Assembly (NCBI GenBank): GCA_024684515.1
Contig: JAIKWS010000060.1
Coordinates: 29,673 to 93,672 of the forward strand
Length of the DNA stretch: 64,000 nt
Direction of reading: 5' to 3'
Source: Prevotella sp.
Lineage (GTDB): Bacteria; Bacteroidota; Bacteroidia; Bacteroidales; Bacteroidaceae
Both the position numbers and the translations under genes were made by a program. Below, in pieces: positions 17,809-26,969 of this stretch. Numbering within the stretch: position 1 is the first letter of the stretch; the number at the start of each line of letters is the position of its first letter. The notes beneath the pieces were generated by a model that was given only the letters and a program-made list of their open reading frames with translations, was not told the origin of the DNA and made no database searches.

Positions 17809-18999
17809 ATGCTGAAAGGGAAAAAAATAGTGTTGGGTATAACAGGCTCTATAGCTGCTTATAAGTCGTGCCTCATCATTCGTGAACTGGTGAAACGAGG
17901 GGCCGAGGTGCAAGTGGTCATCACACCTGCGGGTAAGGAGTTTATTACACCTATCACATTGTCGGCACTAACGCAGAAACCTGTTGTCAGTGAGTTCTTC
18001 TCCCAGCGTGATGGCACATGGCATAGTCATGTGAAGTTAGGGCTTTGGGCTGATGCCATGCTCATTGCACCCTGCACGGCTTCCACATTGGGGAAGATGG
18101 TTTCGGGCGTTGCCGACAACATGCTCGTTACCACTTATCTATCCATGAAAGCTCCTGTTTTCATAGCTCCGGCTATGGATCTCGATATGTATGCACATCC
18201 TTCAACACAGCAGAATCTGGAACGGCTGAAGAGCATAGGCAATCATATTATCGAACCGCAAAGTGGCTTTCTGGCAAGCGGACTTGAGGGGAAGGGACGT
18301 ATGGAAGAACCTGCGAAGATTGTTGCGGCTGTTGATGATTTCTTTGAGACAAAGGACTTGTTGGGCAAGCGTGTGCTGATCACGGCTGGTCCTACTTACG
18401 AGAAGATTGACCCAGTACGCTTCATTGGCAACTATAGTAGCGGGAAGATGGGGTTTGCCCTGGCGGAGGAGTGTGCACGACGTGGTGCAAAGGTGACACT
18501 TGTGGCGGGGCCTGTAGCCCTGGCTGTCGCTCATCCTGGCATCAATCGCATCGATGTGGAGAGTGCCATACAAATGCGTGACGCAGCTCTAGATGCATAC
18601 AAAGAGTCTGATGCTGCCATCCTTTGTGCAGCTGTTGCAGATTTCCGGCCCGAACAGGTGGCTGAACAGAAGATAAAGCGGGTGGGGGAGAGCATGGACG
18701 TGCACTTGGTTCCTAATCCTGATATTGCTGCTACGCTGGGACAGATGAAACGTCAGAACCAGCGATTGGTAGGCTTTGCACTTGAGACGAACGACGAGCA
18801 GCAGAATGCCGAGAAAAAACTGGCAAGGAAAAACCTGGATTTCATCGTGCTCAACTCCCTACGCAATGAAGGTACTTGCTTTCGGAGCGATGAGAATCAG
18901 ATTGCCATTATTTCTGCTCATGGTCGCAAGGATTATGAGAAGAAGGGAAAACAGCAGGTAGCGGCAGATATTGTCGATGAACTTGCCACATTATTTTAA
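17809..18999 (+). CDS. coaBC: Bifunctional phosphopantothenoylcysteine decarboxylase / phosphopantothenate-cysteine ligase
   Basis: This enzyme catalyses two consecutive steps of coenzyme A synthesis. The CoaC half (about 1-180) begins [19 protein letters not shown], contains [21 protein letters not shown] with the catalytic-type histidine, and has the [16 protein letters not shown] segment. The CoaB half (about 185-396) has [42 protein letters not shown] and the K-I-K-R motif. Its length of 396 residues is normal. It follows the exonuclease by 14 nt and precedes rubrerythrin by 25 nt. Confidence 0.97.
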   Translation: MLKGKKIVLGITGSIAAYKSCLIIRELVKRGAEVQVVITPAGKEFITPITLSALTQKPVVSEFFSQRDGTWHSHVKLGLWADAMLIAPCTASTLGKMVSGVADNMLVTTYLSMKAPVFIAPAMDLDMYAHPSTQQNLERLKSIGNHIIEPQSGFLASGLEGKGRMEEPAKIVAAVDDFFETKDLLGKRVLITAGPTYEKIDPVRFIGNYSSGKMGFALAEECARRGAKVTLVAGPVALAVAHPGINRIDVESAIQMRDAALDAYKESDAAILCAAVADFRPEQVAEQKIKRVGESMDVHLVPNPDIAATLGQMKRQNQRLVGFALETNDEQQNAEKKLARKNLDFIVLNSLRNEGTCFRSDENQIAIISAHGRKDYEKKGKQQVAADIVDELATLF

Positions 19000-19024
19000 T
19001 AACAATCAAAAAACGACTAGTATT

Positions 19025-19564
19025 ATGAATTTGAAAGGAACGAAGACAGAGAAAAATTTGCAAGAGGCCTTTGCCGGTGAGTCGATGGCTCGCAATAAGT
19101 ATACTTATTTTGCATCAAAGGCCAAGAAAGAGGGGTACGTACAGATAGCTGCCATTTTTGAGGAGACGGCAGGCAACGAGAAAGAACACGCCAAGATGTG
19201 GTACAAATATTTGAATGGCGGTGCCGTAGGCTCTACAGCCGAGAATCTGGCTGATGCTGCCAATGGTGAGAACTTCGAATGGACGGACATGTACGACCGT
19301 ATGGCTCGCGAGGCTCGTCAGGAGGGCTTCGATGAGATAGCCAGTAAGTTTGAGATGGTGGCTGCCATCGAGAAGGAGCACGAGGCACGCTATCGTAAGT
19401 TGCTGAAGAATGTTGAGGACAAAAAGGTGTTCTCGAAGGATGGCGATGCTATCTGGCAGTGTTCCAACTGTGGACATATCGTCATTGGTAAGCAGGCTCC
19501 CGAGGTATGCCCGGTATGTGATCATCCGCAGGCTTACTTCCAGGTGAAGTGCGAGAACTATTAA
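19025..19564 (+). CDS. rbr: Rubrerythrin
   Basis: This non-haem iron protein reduces hydrogen peroxide and protects anaerobes from oxidative stress. I chose ATG 19025 ([20 protein letters not shown]), the usual rubrerythrin start; the ORF track begins 54 nt earlier inside coaBC. The four-helix di-iron domain (about 1-140) has [25 protein letters not shown] and [14 protein letters not shown]. The C-terminal rubredoxin-like domain has CSNCGHI and CPVCDHP, forming the Fe(Cys)4 site. All expected metal ligands are present. It is embedded in the dnaN-coaBC operon, so it is probably expressed with housekeeping genes. Confidence 0.96.
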   Translation: MNLKGTKTEKNLQEAFAGESMARNKYTYFASKAKKEGYVQIAAIFEETAGNEKEHAKMWYKYLNGGAVGSTAENLADAANGENFEWTDMYDRMAREARQEGFDEIASKFEMVAAIEKEHEARYRKLLKNVEDKKVFSKDGDAIWQCSNCGHIVIGKQAPEVCPVCDHPQAYFQVKCENY

Positions 19565-19582
19565 TTCAATCCGCCGGTTCTC

Positions 19583-20488
19583 ATGAAGCGATATTGGATT
19601 ATAGGCTTGTTTTGCAGTTTCCTTGCTGTCACTTCGACAGCACAGGAACTGCAAGTAAAAATCAATATCAACAGTTCAAAGGTACAGGGAACCGACAAGA
19701 CGGTTTTTGACAACCTGCAACAGACATTGGAGCAGTTTGTCAACGAACGGCAATGGACACAACTGCAGTTTCAGGAGAACGAACGCATACAATGTGTTTT
19801 CAACATCACAGTCTCGAAATACGATGCCTCTGCCAACAAGTTCACCTGTTCAGCATTGATTCAGGCAAACAGACCGGTTTATAATGCTGCCTATACCTCT
19901 ACATTATATAATAATAGTGACAAGAATTTCGATTTCGAGTTTGTGGCGTTCGATCAACTTAATTTCAATGAAGAGGTCATCGACAATCAGCTTGTTGCAC
20001 TTATGGCTTATTATGCTTATCTTATTATCGGTCTCGACCTCGACAGTTTTTCTCCCATGGGGGGCACAGATGTGCTACAGCGATGTATGAACTTGGTTAA
20101 CAATGCGCAGGACTTGAATTTCCCCGGTTGGAAGTCGTTCGATGACTCCAGGAATAGATTCGCCATCATTAATGACTATCTAGACGAAGGCATGCGTCCA
20201 TTCCGACAGTTGCAGTATGACTACTATCGTAAGGGACTTGACGAAATGGCACAGAATGTGGAACGTGGTAGGACTAATGTCACTACAGCCTTACAGGAAT
20301 GTCTGAAGAAAGCACACGACGACAAACCACTTAGCATGCTGCCCCAGATATGGACTGACTATAAGAAAGATGAGCTGGCTAATATCTACAAGGGCAAAGG
20401 TACTCAGAAGGAGAAAGAACAAGTCTACGATATTCTTTTCAGTATCAATGCCTCTCAGAACAATTCGTGGGAACAGATTAAGCAGTAA
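19583..20488 (+). CDS. DUF4835 family secreted protein
   Basis: The 301-residue protein has a signal peptide (MKRYWIIGLFCSFLAVTSTAQ) and then a conserved Bacteroidota domain with QELQVKININSSKVQGTDK, FDNLQQTLEQFVNERQW and GLDLDSFSPMGG. This matches DUF4835; some annotation sources link this family to type IX secretion under the name PorD, which I cannot verify here. The protein is probably periplasmic or on the outer membrane. It follows rubrerythrin by 18 nt and ends the operon. A gene for the type IX regulator PorX lies about 1 kb further on. Confidence 0.75.
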   Translation: MKRYWIIGLFCSFLAVTSTAQELQVKININSSKVQGTDKTVFDNLQQTLEQFVNERQWTQLQFQENERIQCVFNITVSKYDASANKFTCSALIQANRPVYNAAYTSTLYNNSDKNFDFEFVAFDQLNFNEEVIDNQLVALMAYYAYLIIGLDLDSFSPMGGTDVLQRCMNLVNNAQDLNFPGWKSFDDSRNRFAIINDYLDEGMRPFRQLQYDYYRKGLDEMAQNVERGRTNVTTALQECLKKAHDDKPLSMLPQIWTDYKKDELANIYKGKGTQKEKEQVYDILFSINASQNNSWEQIKQ

Positions 20489-20586
20489 TACCCCTGATGG
20501 ACCTCTTAGAATAGGACCGTTTACTTGTTCATAACCTCCTCAAAACGCTAAAGAATGTTAAGCGGAAGAAAATAAATATCCCTTTC

Positions 20587-20619
20587 TTGTGAGATTCTCA
20601 GGGAAATGTTGTACCTTTG
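20587..20619 (+). promoter_or_regulatory. Promoter of the tRNA-Asp pair
   Basis: TTG at 20587-20589 is followed after 22 nt by TACCTTTG at 20612-20619, close to the Bacteroidota -33/-7 arrangement. The first tRNA begins 28 nt downstream. Confidence 0.6.
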
Positions 20620-20647
20620 CATCCGCTAATCAGAAATGAGCCTTCAA

Positions 20648-20721
20648 GGTGCGTTAGTTCAGTAGGTTAGAATGCCTGCCTGTCACGCAGGAGGTCACGA
20701 GTTCGAATCTCGTACGCACCG
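20648..20721 (+). tRNA. tRNA-Asp (anticodon GTC), copy 1
   Basis: The acceptor stem GGTGCGT pairs with ACGCACC. The anticodon arm CCTGC-CTGTCAC-GCAGG gives anticodon GTC, and the T arm contains GTTCGAATC. The gene is 74 nt and the 3' CCA is not encoded (CACCGC follows). Confidence 0.96.
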
Positions 20722-20757
20722 CTTGAAATGCTCTTATGATAGAAAATATAATGGACT

Positions 20758-20831
20758 GGTGCGTTAGTTCAGTAGGTTAGAATGCCTGCCTGTCACGCAG
20801 GAGGTCACGAGTTCGAATCTCGTACGCACCG
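20758..20831 (+). tRNA. tRNA-Asp (anticodon GTC), copy 2
   Basis: This is identical in sequence to copy 1 and separated from it by 36 nt, so the two are probably processed from one precursor. A terminator follows 11 nt later. Confidence 0.96.
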
Positions 20832-20842
20832 CACATTAAACC

Positions 20843-20877
20843 AAAGCTCATTGATTACGTCTAATCAATGAGCTTTT
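20843..20877 (+). terminator. Terminator of the tRNA-Asp pair
   Basis: AAAGCTCATTGATTA and TAATCAATGAGCTTT form a perfect 15-bp stem with a CGTC loop, followed by one more T and an AT-rich stretch. It lies directly behind the second tRNA. Confidence 0.8.
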
Positions 20878-20893
20878 AAAATTTTTAGTGATT

Positions 20894-21526
20894 ATGAAGA
20901 AAGTAAATATTATCCTACTTGCCCTTCTGCTCTCGCTTTCCGCTATGGCACAAGACGAGCGAAAGGTATCGGCTATCATGTTCAAGGAGTTTCAACCTGC
21001 AGTTATTACCTTTGCCGATGGGCATAAGCTGAACCAGCCGTTAGCCAATGTGTTTCTGAAGAATGCCACGCTGCTCTTCCCCAAGGGTGAGTACACTATG
21101 GAGGCCAATATGGATAATATTGTAGCTGTGGACTTCCCAAATCTTTCGTTTGTTACAATCGACCGTCAGATGGCCTATTTGGTCGACTCTGTAGGGGGCA
21201 ATAGTCTCTATTGCGTGGAACTTTTCGACAAGGAAACCTATGAGCGGAACCTTCGAAATAACATCAACATCTCCAATCTCTCGCTGGGTGATCAGATCAG
21301 TACCACTACCGTCGATATCAACACCGAGGACGACTATAAGTTGCCCGTGTTCTGCCATTATTTCATGAAACTTGACGGTAAGTTCGTGAAAGTGCATGAG
21401 CGTAACCTCAGTCGTGCGTTGTCAAAGGAGAAGCGCACAATGATGAAGCGCATCATGGCTCTGCCTGATTTCAGCTGGCAGCGTAAGGAGAGTCTCATAC
21501 AGTTGCTGAAGGCCATTAGCAACTAA
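20894..21526 (+). CDS. Secreted hypothetical protein
   Basis: I do not recognise the family. The product of about 210 residues has a signal peptide (MKKVNIILLALLLSLSAMAQ), so it is exported. I prefer ATG 20894 to the GTG at 20888 given by the track, because it gives the cleaner signal sequence. The mature part has no repeats or membrane helices and contains SLGDQISTTTVDINTEDDYKLP and a basic C-terminal helix. The porX gene starts 27 nt downstream in the same direction, so it is probably co-transcribed with a type IX secretion regulator. A link to secretion or envelope stress is only suggested by that. Confidence 0.75.
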   Translation: MKKVNIILLALLLSLSAMAQDERKVSAIMFKEFQPAVITFADGHKLNQPLANVFLKNATLLFPKGEYTMEANMDNIVAVDFPNLSFVTIDRQMAYLVDSVGGNSLYCVELFDKETYERNLRNNINISNLSLGDQISTTTVDINTEDDYKLPVFCHYFMKLDGKFVKVHERNLSRALSKEKRTMMKRIMALPDFSWQRKESLIQLLKAISN

Positions 21527-21553
21527 TACCATTCCCACATCTTTTATATTATT

Positions 21554-23107
21554 ATGACGAACGGACATTTGCTGTGGATTGATGATGAGATGGAGCTACT
21601 CAAGGCTCATGTCATCTTCCTTCAGAAAAAGGGCTATGAGGTGACTACGGTGTCTAACGGAACCGATGCCATTGACTTATGCCAGGAGCGCACCTTCGAC
21701 CTGGTGTTGCTCGACGAGCAGATGCCTGGTCTTAGCGGGTTGGAGACATTGCAGCGTATCAAGCAGATCAGTCCTGCCACTCCTGTGGTGATGGTCACCA
21801 AGAGCGAGGAGGAGAACATCATGGAGCAGGCCATCGGCCAGAAGATTGTCGATTATCTTATCAAGCCTGTCAATCCTAATCAGATACTATTGGTGCTGAA
21901 GAAGAACATTCATCGCCGAGAGATTGAGACCGAGGTTACACAGAGCCAGTATCAGCAGCAGTTCCAGCAGATAGCCATGCAGATCATGGACTGTCGCACG
22001 TGGCGCGACTGGATGGCTATTTATAAGCGTCTAGTGCATTGGGAATTACAGCTCAGCAGTACTGATTCACAGATGACGGATATGCTGGCCATGCAGAAAG
22101 AGGAGGCTAATCTGGGTTTTGCCAAGTACGTGAAAAAAAACTACCTCGAATGGCTGAAACCGTCGCCTGTCGATGCTCCGTTGCTCTCTACGCGTATCTT
22201 CAAGGAGAAGGTGTTCCCGCTGCTTGACAGCAAAGAAAAGGTGTTCCTCGTCGTTCTTGATAACTTTCGCTATGACCAGTGGCGCATGCTGGCGCAGGAG
22301 ATTGGCGACCAGTTCGACATTGATGAGGACCTCTATTTCTCAATTCTTCCTACTGCTACCCAGTATGCTCGCAATGCCATCTTCTCCGGATTAATGCCCA
22401 ACAAGATAGCTGAGATGTTTCCACAACTCTGGGTGGATGAAGACGAGGAGGAGGGCAAGAACCTGAATGAGGAACCGCTGGTGCAGACGCAGCTCGACCG
22501 CTATCGTCGTCGTGACACATTCTCCTATCATAAAATCAATACCTCTGCCGAGGCCGAACGTCTGATGCAACAGCTTAACACTCTAGAGAAGAACGACCTT
22601 AATATTGTGGTGTTCAATTTCATCGATATGCTCTCACATGCCCGTACCGAGAGCCGTATGGTGCGCGAGCTGGCCAACAACGAGTCGGCCTATCGCAGCA
22701 TCACCTTGTCGTGGTTCCGTCATTCCGTCATCCGCGACTTCTTCCGCCAGTTGGCGCAGAAAGACTATCGCGTCATCGTCACTACCGATCATGGTTCCAT
22801 ACGTTGTACAAAACCAGTAAAGATTGTGGGCGACCGCAATACAAATACTAATCTGCGCTACAAGTTGGGCAAAAGACTAGCTTACGACTCTAAGGACCTC
22901 TTTGTCATCAAAGACCCGCAGAAGGCATTGCTGCCATCGCCAAACCTCTCTACGAGCTATGTCTTTGCTACGGGTGACAGCTTCTTTGCCTATCCCAACA
23001 ATTACAATTACTATGTCAGCTACTATCGCGACACCTTCCAGCATGGTGGTATCTCGATGGAAGAGATGATTGTTCCGTTGATAACCCTGAAGGGCCGACG
23101 CAGGTAA
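21554..23107 (+). CDS. porX: PorX-type response regulator with PglZ (alkaline-phosphatase-like) domain
   Basis: The 517-residue protein has an N-terminal receiver domain (about 1-120) with LLWIDDE, the phospho-acceptor Asp in LVLLDEQMPGLSGLE (about 54), MVTKS and the lysine in YLIKPVN. A helical linker leads to a PglZ domain (about 200-515) with VLDNFRYDQWRML, FNFIDMLSHARTES and TTDHGSIR, which hold the metal-binding residues of the alkaline phosphatase superfamily. In Porphyromonas, PorX works with PorY to control the type IX secretion system, and the enzymatic domain acts as a phosphodiesterase. All receiver residues are intact here. No porY is in the window. Confidence 0.9.
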   Translation: MTNGHLLWIDDEMELLKAHVIFLQKKGYEVTTVSNGTDAIDLCQERTFDLVLLDEQMPGLSGLETLQRIKQISPATPVVMVTKSEEENIMEQAIGQKIVDYLIKPVNPNQILLVLKKNIHRREIETEVTQSQYQQQFQQIAMQIMDCRTWRDWMAIYKRLVHWELQLSSTDSQMTDMLAMQKEEANLGFAKYVKKNYLEWLKPSPVDAPLLSTRIFKEKVFPLLDSKEKVFLVVLDNFRYDQWRMLAQEIGDQFDIDEDLYFSILPTATQYARNAIFSGLMPNKIAEMFPQLWVDEDEEEGKNLNEEPLVQTQLDRYRRRDTFSYHKINTSAEAERLMQQLNTLEKNDLNIVVFNFIDMLSHARTESRMVRELANNESAYRSITLSWFRHSVIRDFFRQLAQKDYRVIVTTDHGSIRCTKPVKIVGDRNTNTNLRYKLGKRLAYDSKDLFVIKDPQKALLPSPNLSTSYVFATGDSFFAYPNNYNYYVSYYRDTFQHGGISMEEMIVPLITLKGRRR

Positions 23108-23156
23108 CACATTTCATGTAGTTTTTCCAGTTTTGTAGTTTCTTTGCTCACGTGTA

Positions 23157-23257
23157 TTCCGATGTCACGTGGTTTCCGATGTCACGTGGCTTCCGATGTC
23201 ACGTGGCTTCCGATGTCACGTGGTTTCCGTGTCACGTGGTTTCCGATGTCACGCGAC
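23157..23257. repeat. 17-bp tandem repeat, six copies, each with CACGTG
   Basis: The unit TTCCGATGTCACGTGGT repeats six times; the fifth lacks one base and the last ends in CACGCGAC. Each unit centres on the palindrome CACGTG. The array fills most of the 177-nt gap between the convergent porX and helicase genes, where no ordinary terminator is visible. Confidence 0.85.
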
Positions 23258-23284
23258 TTATGCGTATCATTATTACCGTTTTTC

Positions 23285-25447
23285 TTACTTCTTTTCTAAT
23301 CCCATTATGATGTGTATCTCGTCGTAAGTTATCTCTGGTGGACATAGACTTTTGATTGCGGTGGTGCCTTCGTTGGTTCCCACTATGGCTATGACCCGTC
23401 TAATGGCACGCTGATGATCGGGGCTGATCAGGTCGTCGAGATTCACTTCGCCAGAGTGTATATATCGTGCAAGGTGACTGAGCACAGTGGCTGTCGTCAA
23501 TCCTCGTTCGTGGGCAATGAGATCGGGGTTCATACCCTGTTTGTACAGTTGCATGCTGATCTCCCATGTCTTCGGCTTGGGTGGTTCGGCAGCTTTCTCC
23601 ATCTTACGCCGGCGTTGCCTTTTCTGCTTTTCTTCCAGATCGGTGAGCACAGATAGCTGTTTGGCTTTCAGATATTTGGTCACGCTATACCCATGCATTG
23701 CCATTTCCGTAAGCAGATAGCAGGTAGCCTGCCATGTTTGTTGCAGATCGGGTAGAGCATGGCCTAGTCGCTTCTTGGCTATTTTGTTGTTAGTCTCCAC
23801 TTGGTAGGTTAGCTGCAGAGGCTTCATGAAGATGTCCTTGAGGTTGCTGGCAAAGTATTCAGCACTACGTCCCACGCGATCTAGGAAATCCTGGTCGTGC
23901 AACTTTTCTGCTGCTGTCTGTGTTATTATTGCCTTCCATTTCTCAGCTACATCCATAATACGCTGTCGTAGGGCTGTTAGTGTCTGAGCGTGTAGTTGTG
24001 TCAGATCGGCATAGCTATGGTAGAAGAATTCACCGAATAGTCGCAGCATGGATTCTTGCTGGTAGAGCAACTGTCGGAAGTCGAAGAGTTGTAACAGCAG
24101 TTGACGTTCGTATTCTTGCTTCAGCAACGGTAACTGTTCCATGCTTTGCCGTGTAGCTGTTTCCTGTTGGGCTATGTAGTTATCCACTTGCTCGTCGTTG
24201 ATGATGGCACGGTTTTGTAGTGGTGCTGCCAGCACGAGTCCTTTCAGAGACCGGCACCGGCTTAGTGCTACGTATACCTGTCCAGGGGCAAACGAGTAGC
24301 CGGCATCTATAATGGCATGGTCGAACGTCAACCCCTGACTCTTGTGGATGGTGATAGCCCATGCCAGTCGCAGAGGATATTGCTTGAATGTACCCTGTAC
24401 CTCCGACTCGATCTCACGAGTCTGCGGGTTCAAGGTGTAGTGCATGTTCTGCCACTCCAGTTGCTCTACTTCTATGTCCTTGTCGTAGCCCTCGCAGCGT
24501 ACAAGAATCTTGTTGCGGTCAAGGTAGCTCACGCGTCCTATCAGCCCATTGTAGTAGCTATGGTTCTCTGTGGGGTCGTTTTTTATAAACATCACCTGTG
24601 CACCCTGTTTTAGCGTCAGCGTTTGTGCGGTAGGATACGAGTAGTTAGGGAAGTTGCCCTGTACGACGGCCTCATACTGCTGGCTATTGGTGGCGAGTTT
24701 CAGCAGCTCGCGCTGGTTGTAGCTGTCGGCCATCCGGTTGTGAGTAGTCAGTCGTATGAAAGATTCGCCAGATTGCGGATGGAAATCGGCTATATATCTT
24801 GTGTTCAGAGTGTTTAATGCCTCTTTCGTGGGATGTCCCTGTCTTACCTGGTTCAGAATATCTATGAAAATAGGGTCGCTTTGCTGTCGGTAGACATGTT
24901 CCAACTGTATCGTCACATAGTCAATCTGCTGTAGTGCTTTCGAGCCGAAGAAATAGGGTGTGTCATAGTAGGGCTTCAGCAGTTTCTCATCTTCCGGAGT
25001 TACAACGGGCGTGAGTTGTGCCAGGTCGCCAATCATAAGCAGTTGCACTCCACCGAAGGGCAGGTAGCGGTCGCGGTAGCGTCTGAGCACCTGGTCTATG
25101 GCATCAAGAAGATCTGCCCTTACCATTGATATCTCGTCGATGATGAGCAGGTCGATACTGGCAATCATCTTGCGTTTCTCACGTCCGAAGTCGAATTTGC
25201 TTTCCACCTTGGCACCAGGTACGAAAGGTGACAAAGGCAGTTGGAAAAACGAGTGGATGGTTACGCCTCCAGCATTGATAGCGGCCACACCAGTAGGAGC
25301 TACCACGATGGGGCGTTTTCTGGAGCGTTCGACGATGGTCTTGAGAAAGGTCGTCTTACCTGTGCCTGCTTTTCCTGTCAGAAAGATGCTGCGTCCTGTA
25401 TTTTCTACGAAATCCCACGCCAAGCGCAGGTCTTTGTTTTGTTCCAT
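23285..25447 (-). CDS. Pif1-like superfamily 1B DNA helicase with C-terminal HTH domain
   Basis: The 720-residue protein begins with a Pif1/RecD2-type helicase core. Visible are Walker A FLTGKAGTGKTTFLK at about 20-34, motif Ia APTGVAAINAGGVTIHSFF, Walker B LLIIDEISMVRADLLD near 98, motif III MIGDLAQLTPV, and the late motifs WAITIHKSQGLTFDHAIID and VYVALSRCRSL near 370-410. After a charged region (KQKRQRRRKMEK) comes a helix-turn-helix-like domain (about 625-720, GLTTATVLSHLARYI). Such proteins unwind DNA, including G-quadruplexes, 5' to 3'. It is a single-gene unit between two repeat-rich gaps. A defence role is possible but unsupported here. Confidence 0.88.
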   Translation of the reverse strand: MEQNKDLRLAWDFVENTGRSIFLTGKAGTGKTTFLKTIVERSRKRPIVVAPTGVAAINAGGVTIHSFFQLPLSPFVPGAKVESKFDFGREKRKMIASIDLLIIDEISMVRADLLDAIDQVLRRYRDRYLPFGGVQLLMIGDLAQLTPVVTPEDEKLLKPYYDTPYFFGSKALQQIDYVTIQLEHVYRQQSDPIFIDILNQVRQGHPTKEALNTLNTRYIADFHPQSGESFIRLTTHNRMADSYNQRELLKLATNSQQYEAVVQGNFPNYSYPTAQTLTLKQGAQVMFIKNDPTENHSYYNGLIGRVSYLDRNKILVRCEGYDKDIEVEQLEWQNMHYTLNPQTREIESEVQGTFKQYPLRLAWAITIHKSQGLTFDHAIIDAGYSFAPGQVYVALSRCRSLKGLVLAAPLQNRAIINDEQVDNYIAQQETATRQSMEQLPLLKQEYERQLLLQLFDFRQLLYQQESMLRLFGEFFYHSYADLTQLHAQTLTALRQRIMDVAEKWKAIITQTAAEKLHDQDFLDRVGRSAEYFASNLKDIFMKPLQLTYQVETNNKIAKKRLGHALPDLQQTWQATCYLLTEMAMHGYSVTKYLKAKQLSVLTDLEEKQKRQRRRKMEKAAEPPKPKTWEISMQLYKQGMNPDLIAHERGLTTATVLSHLARYIHSGEVNLDDLISPDHQRAIRRVIAIVGTNEGTTAIKSLCPPEITYDEIHIIMGLEKK

Positions 25448-25595
25448 GTCAGATGTCTAAATGATATTTAAGGTTGTCTTCATCTGCAAATTTAGATAAA
25501 AATTCCGAATTATAAGCCTGTGGAGACGAAAATTTAAAACGAATTGCCCAGAAAAGTTAGAAATCAAGGTTTCCATACGCTCAATCCTTTTCTTT

Positions 25596-25735
25596 GATTA
25601 CGGCTCTGTATGAGAGATTATGGCTCTGTATGAGAGAGATTACGGCTCACTATGAGTGAGATTACGGCTCACTATGAGAGAGATTACGGCTCACTATGAG
25701 AGAGATTACGGCTCACCAAAGTGAGATTACGGGCA
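25596..25735. repeat. 22-bp minisatellite, six copies (type 1)
   Basis: The unit GATTACGGCTCACTATGAGAGA repeats about six times with lengths of 20-22 bp, ending in a partial GATTACGGGCAC. It shares its first 9-12 bases with the array at 46492-46615, but the segment TCACTATGAGTGA is the exact reverse complement of the matching segment there. Confidence 0.85.
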
Positions 25736-25903
25736 CTAACCGACGAACAGGGCGAGGCCTAGTTTGTGAGGAAGGATGGGGCTGAGGCACCCAGAGTGTG
25801 GCACAGAGGACCCAGACCTCTTCGCTAGATGATGGAGTATGTGCAGGAAGGACGTGACAAAGGATTGGACTAAATATTCAGATTAAGAATTAGAGATTTT
25901 TTT

Positions 25904-25943
25904 CGTTATTACGTTATTACGTTATTTCGTTATTTCGTTATTT
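25904..25943. repeat. 8-bp microsatellite, five copies
   Basis: CGTTATTA occurs twice and CGTTATTT three times in direct succession, 18 nt downstream of the gpsA stop codon. Confidence 0.8.
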
Positions 25944-25961
25944 CGGGAATTAAGAGCGTCG

Positions 25962-26969
25962 CTAGCGGAAGGAGTCGGTAAGTAGCTTGATCTCTATTTG
26001 TGGATTGATGCGCTCATACAGGATGTTGTACACAGCATCGAGGATGGGCATGTTGACATGCCAATGACGATTAATCTCCTTCATGCACTTGGTACCGAAA
26101 TATCCCTCGGCTATCATCTCCATCTCCATCTGTGCTGCCTTGACCGAATAGCCCTTGCCAATCATGGTGCCAAAGACACGATTGCGTGAGAAGTTGGAAT
26201 AGCCCGTCACGAGTAGGTCGCCCAGATAGACGCTGTCGTAGACGTTGCGCGGGATGTCAGGTTGTACAGCCATCAGGAACCTGTTCATCTCCTGTACGGC
26301 ATTGGACATGAGCACCGCCTGGAAGTTGTCGCCAAATTTCAGTCCTCCACAGATGCCTGCCGCAATGGCATATACATTCTTGAGGACAGACGAATACTCG
26401 ATGCCTACGACGTCGGTCGATGTCTTTGTCTTGATGAACGGGCTGGAGAGCACATTGGCAAAGGCCTCAGCCTTCTCGGGGTCGATACATCCCACGGTGA
26501 GATAGCTAAGCCGTTCGAGGGCGACCTCTTCGGCATGTGACGGTCCTCCCAGGCATGCTATCTGGTCGTACGGCACGTCGAAAGCCTGATGGAAATAGTC
26601 AGAGCAGATGAGGTTCTCGTCGGGAACGATGCCCTTGATGGCAGTAATGATGAACTTATCCTTCAGCCTGACCTTCAGCTTACGCAGGTGATGCTTAAGA
26701 TAGGGTGACGGTACTACGAACACCAGTGTGTCGTAGTCGGCGACAATCTTGTTCAGGTCGCTGTTGAAGTTGATCTCCTGCGTGTTGAAGTGCACACTGG
26801 TGAGATAGCTGGGATTATGTCCTATGCGTATGAAGTCGTCAATCTGGTCTTCGCGCCGCATATACCAGCCAATGTGATGGGTATGCTCCACCACAATCTT
26901 AGCAATAGCAGTAGCCCATGAGCCGCCACCCACGATTGCTATTCTGTTGCACAAGCTTTCTCTATCCAT
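25962..26969 (-). CDS. gpsA: Glycerol-3-phosphate dehydrogenase [NAD(P)+]
   Basis: This enzyme makes sn-glycerol-3-phosphate from dihydroxyacetone phosphate, the backbone of membrane phospholipids. The 335-residue protein has the Rossmann motif IAIVGGGSWATAIAKI at about 10-25, FVVPSPYLKHHLRKL near 90, the catalytic lysine in TAIKGIV, the GPSHAEEV segment near 140, and LKNVYAIAAGICGGLKFGDN near 195. The ATG at 26969 lies inside the end of lysS, a 31-nt overlap, so the two are translationally linked. Length and motifs are normal. Confidence 0.95.
   Translation of the reverse strand: MDRESLCNRIAIVGGGSWATAIAKIVVEHTHHIGWYMRREDQIDDFIRIGHNPSYLTSVHFNTQEINFNSDLNKIVADYDTLVFVVPSPYLKHHLRKLKVRLKDKFIITAIKGIVPDENLICSDYFHQAFDVPYDQIACLGGPSHAEEVALERLSYLTVGCIDPEKAEAFANVLSSPFIKTKTSTDVVGIEYSSVLKNVYAIAAGICGGLKFGDNFQAVLMSNAVQEMNRFLMAVQPDIPRNVYDSVYLGDLLVTGYSNFSRNRVFGTMIGKGYSVKAAQMEMEMIAEGYFGTKCMKEINRHWHVNMPILDAVYNILYERINPQIEIKLLTDSFR

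Larger units (their letters stand above)
25448..25961. other. Intergenic region with two tandem repeats
   Basis: This gap upstream of the helicase gene and downstream of gpsA contains a 22-bp minisatellite (25596-25735) and an 8-bp microsatellite (25904-25943). A possible -7 box TAAATTTG (minus strand, near 25487-25494) lies about 40 nt before the helicase start. I see no gene. Confidence 0.65.

Noticed and set aside
23285-25447. Helicase with HTH as an antiviral defence gene
   Set aside because: Pif1-like helicases with such C-termini are common chromosomal genes in Bacteroidota, and no defence partner lies nearby.
25596-25735. CRISPR-like array
   Set aside because: The 22-bp units follow each other directly without unique spacers, and no cas genes are present; it is a minisatellite. 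The same holds for 23157-23257 and 46492-46615.
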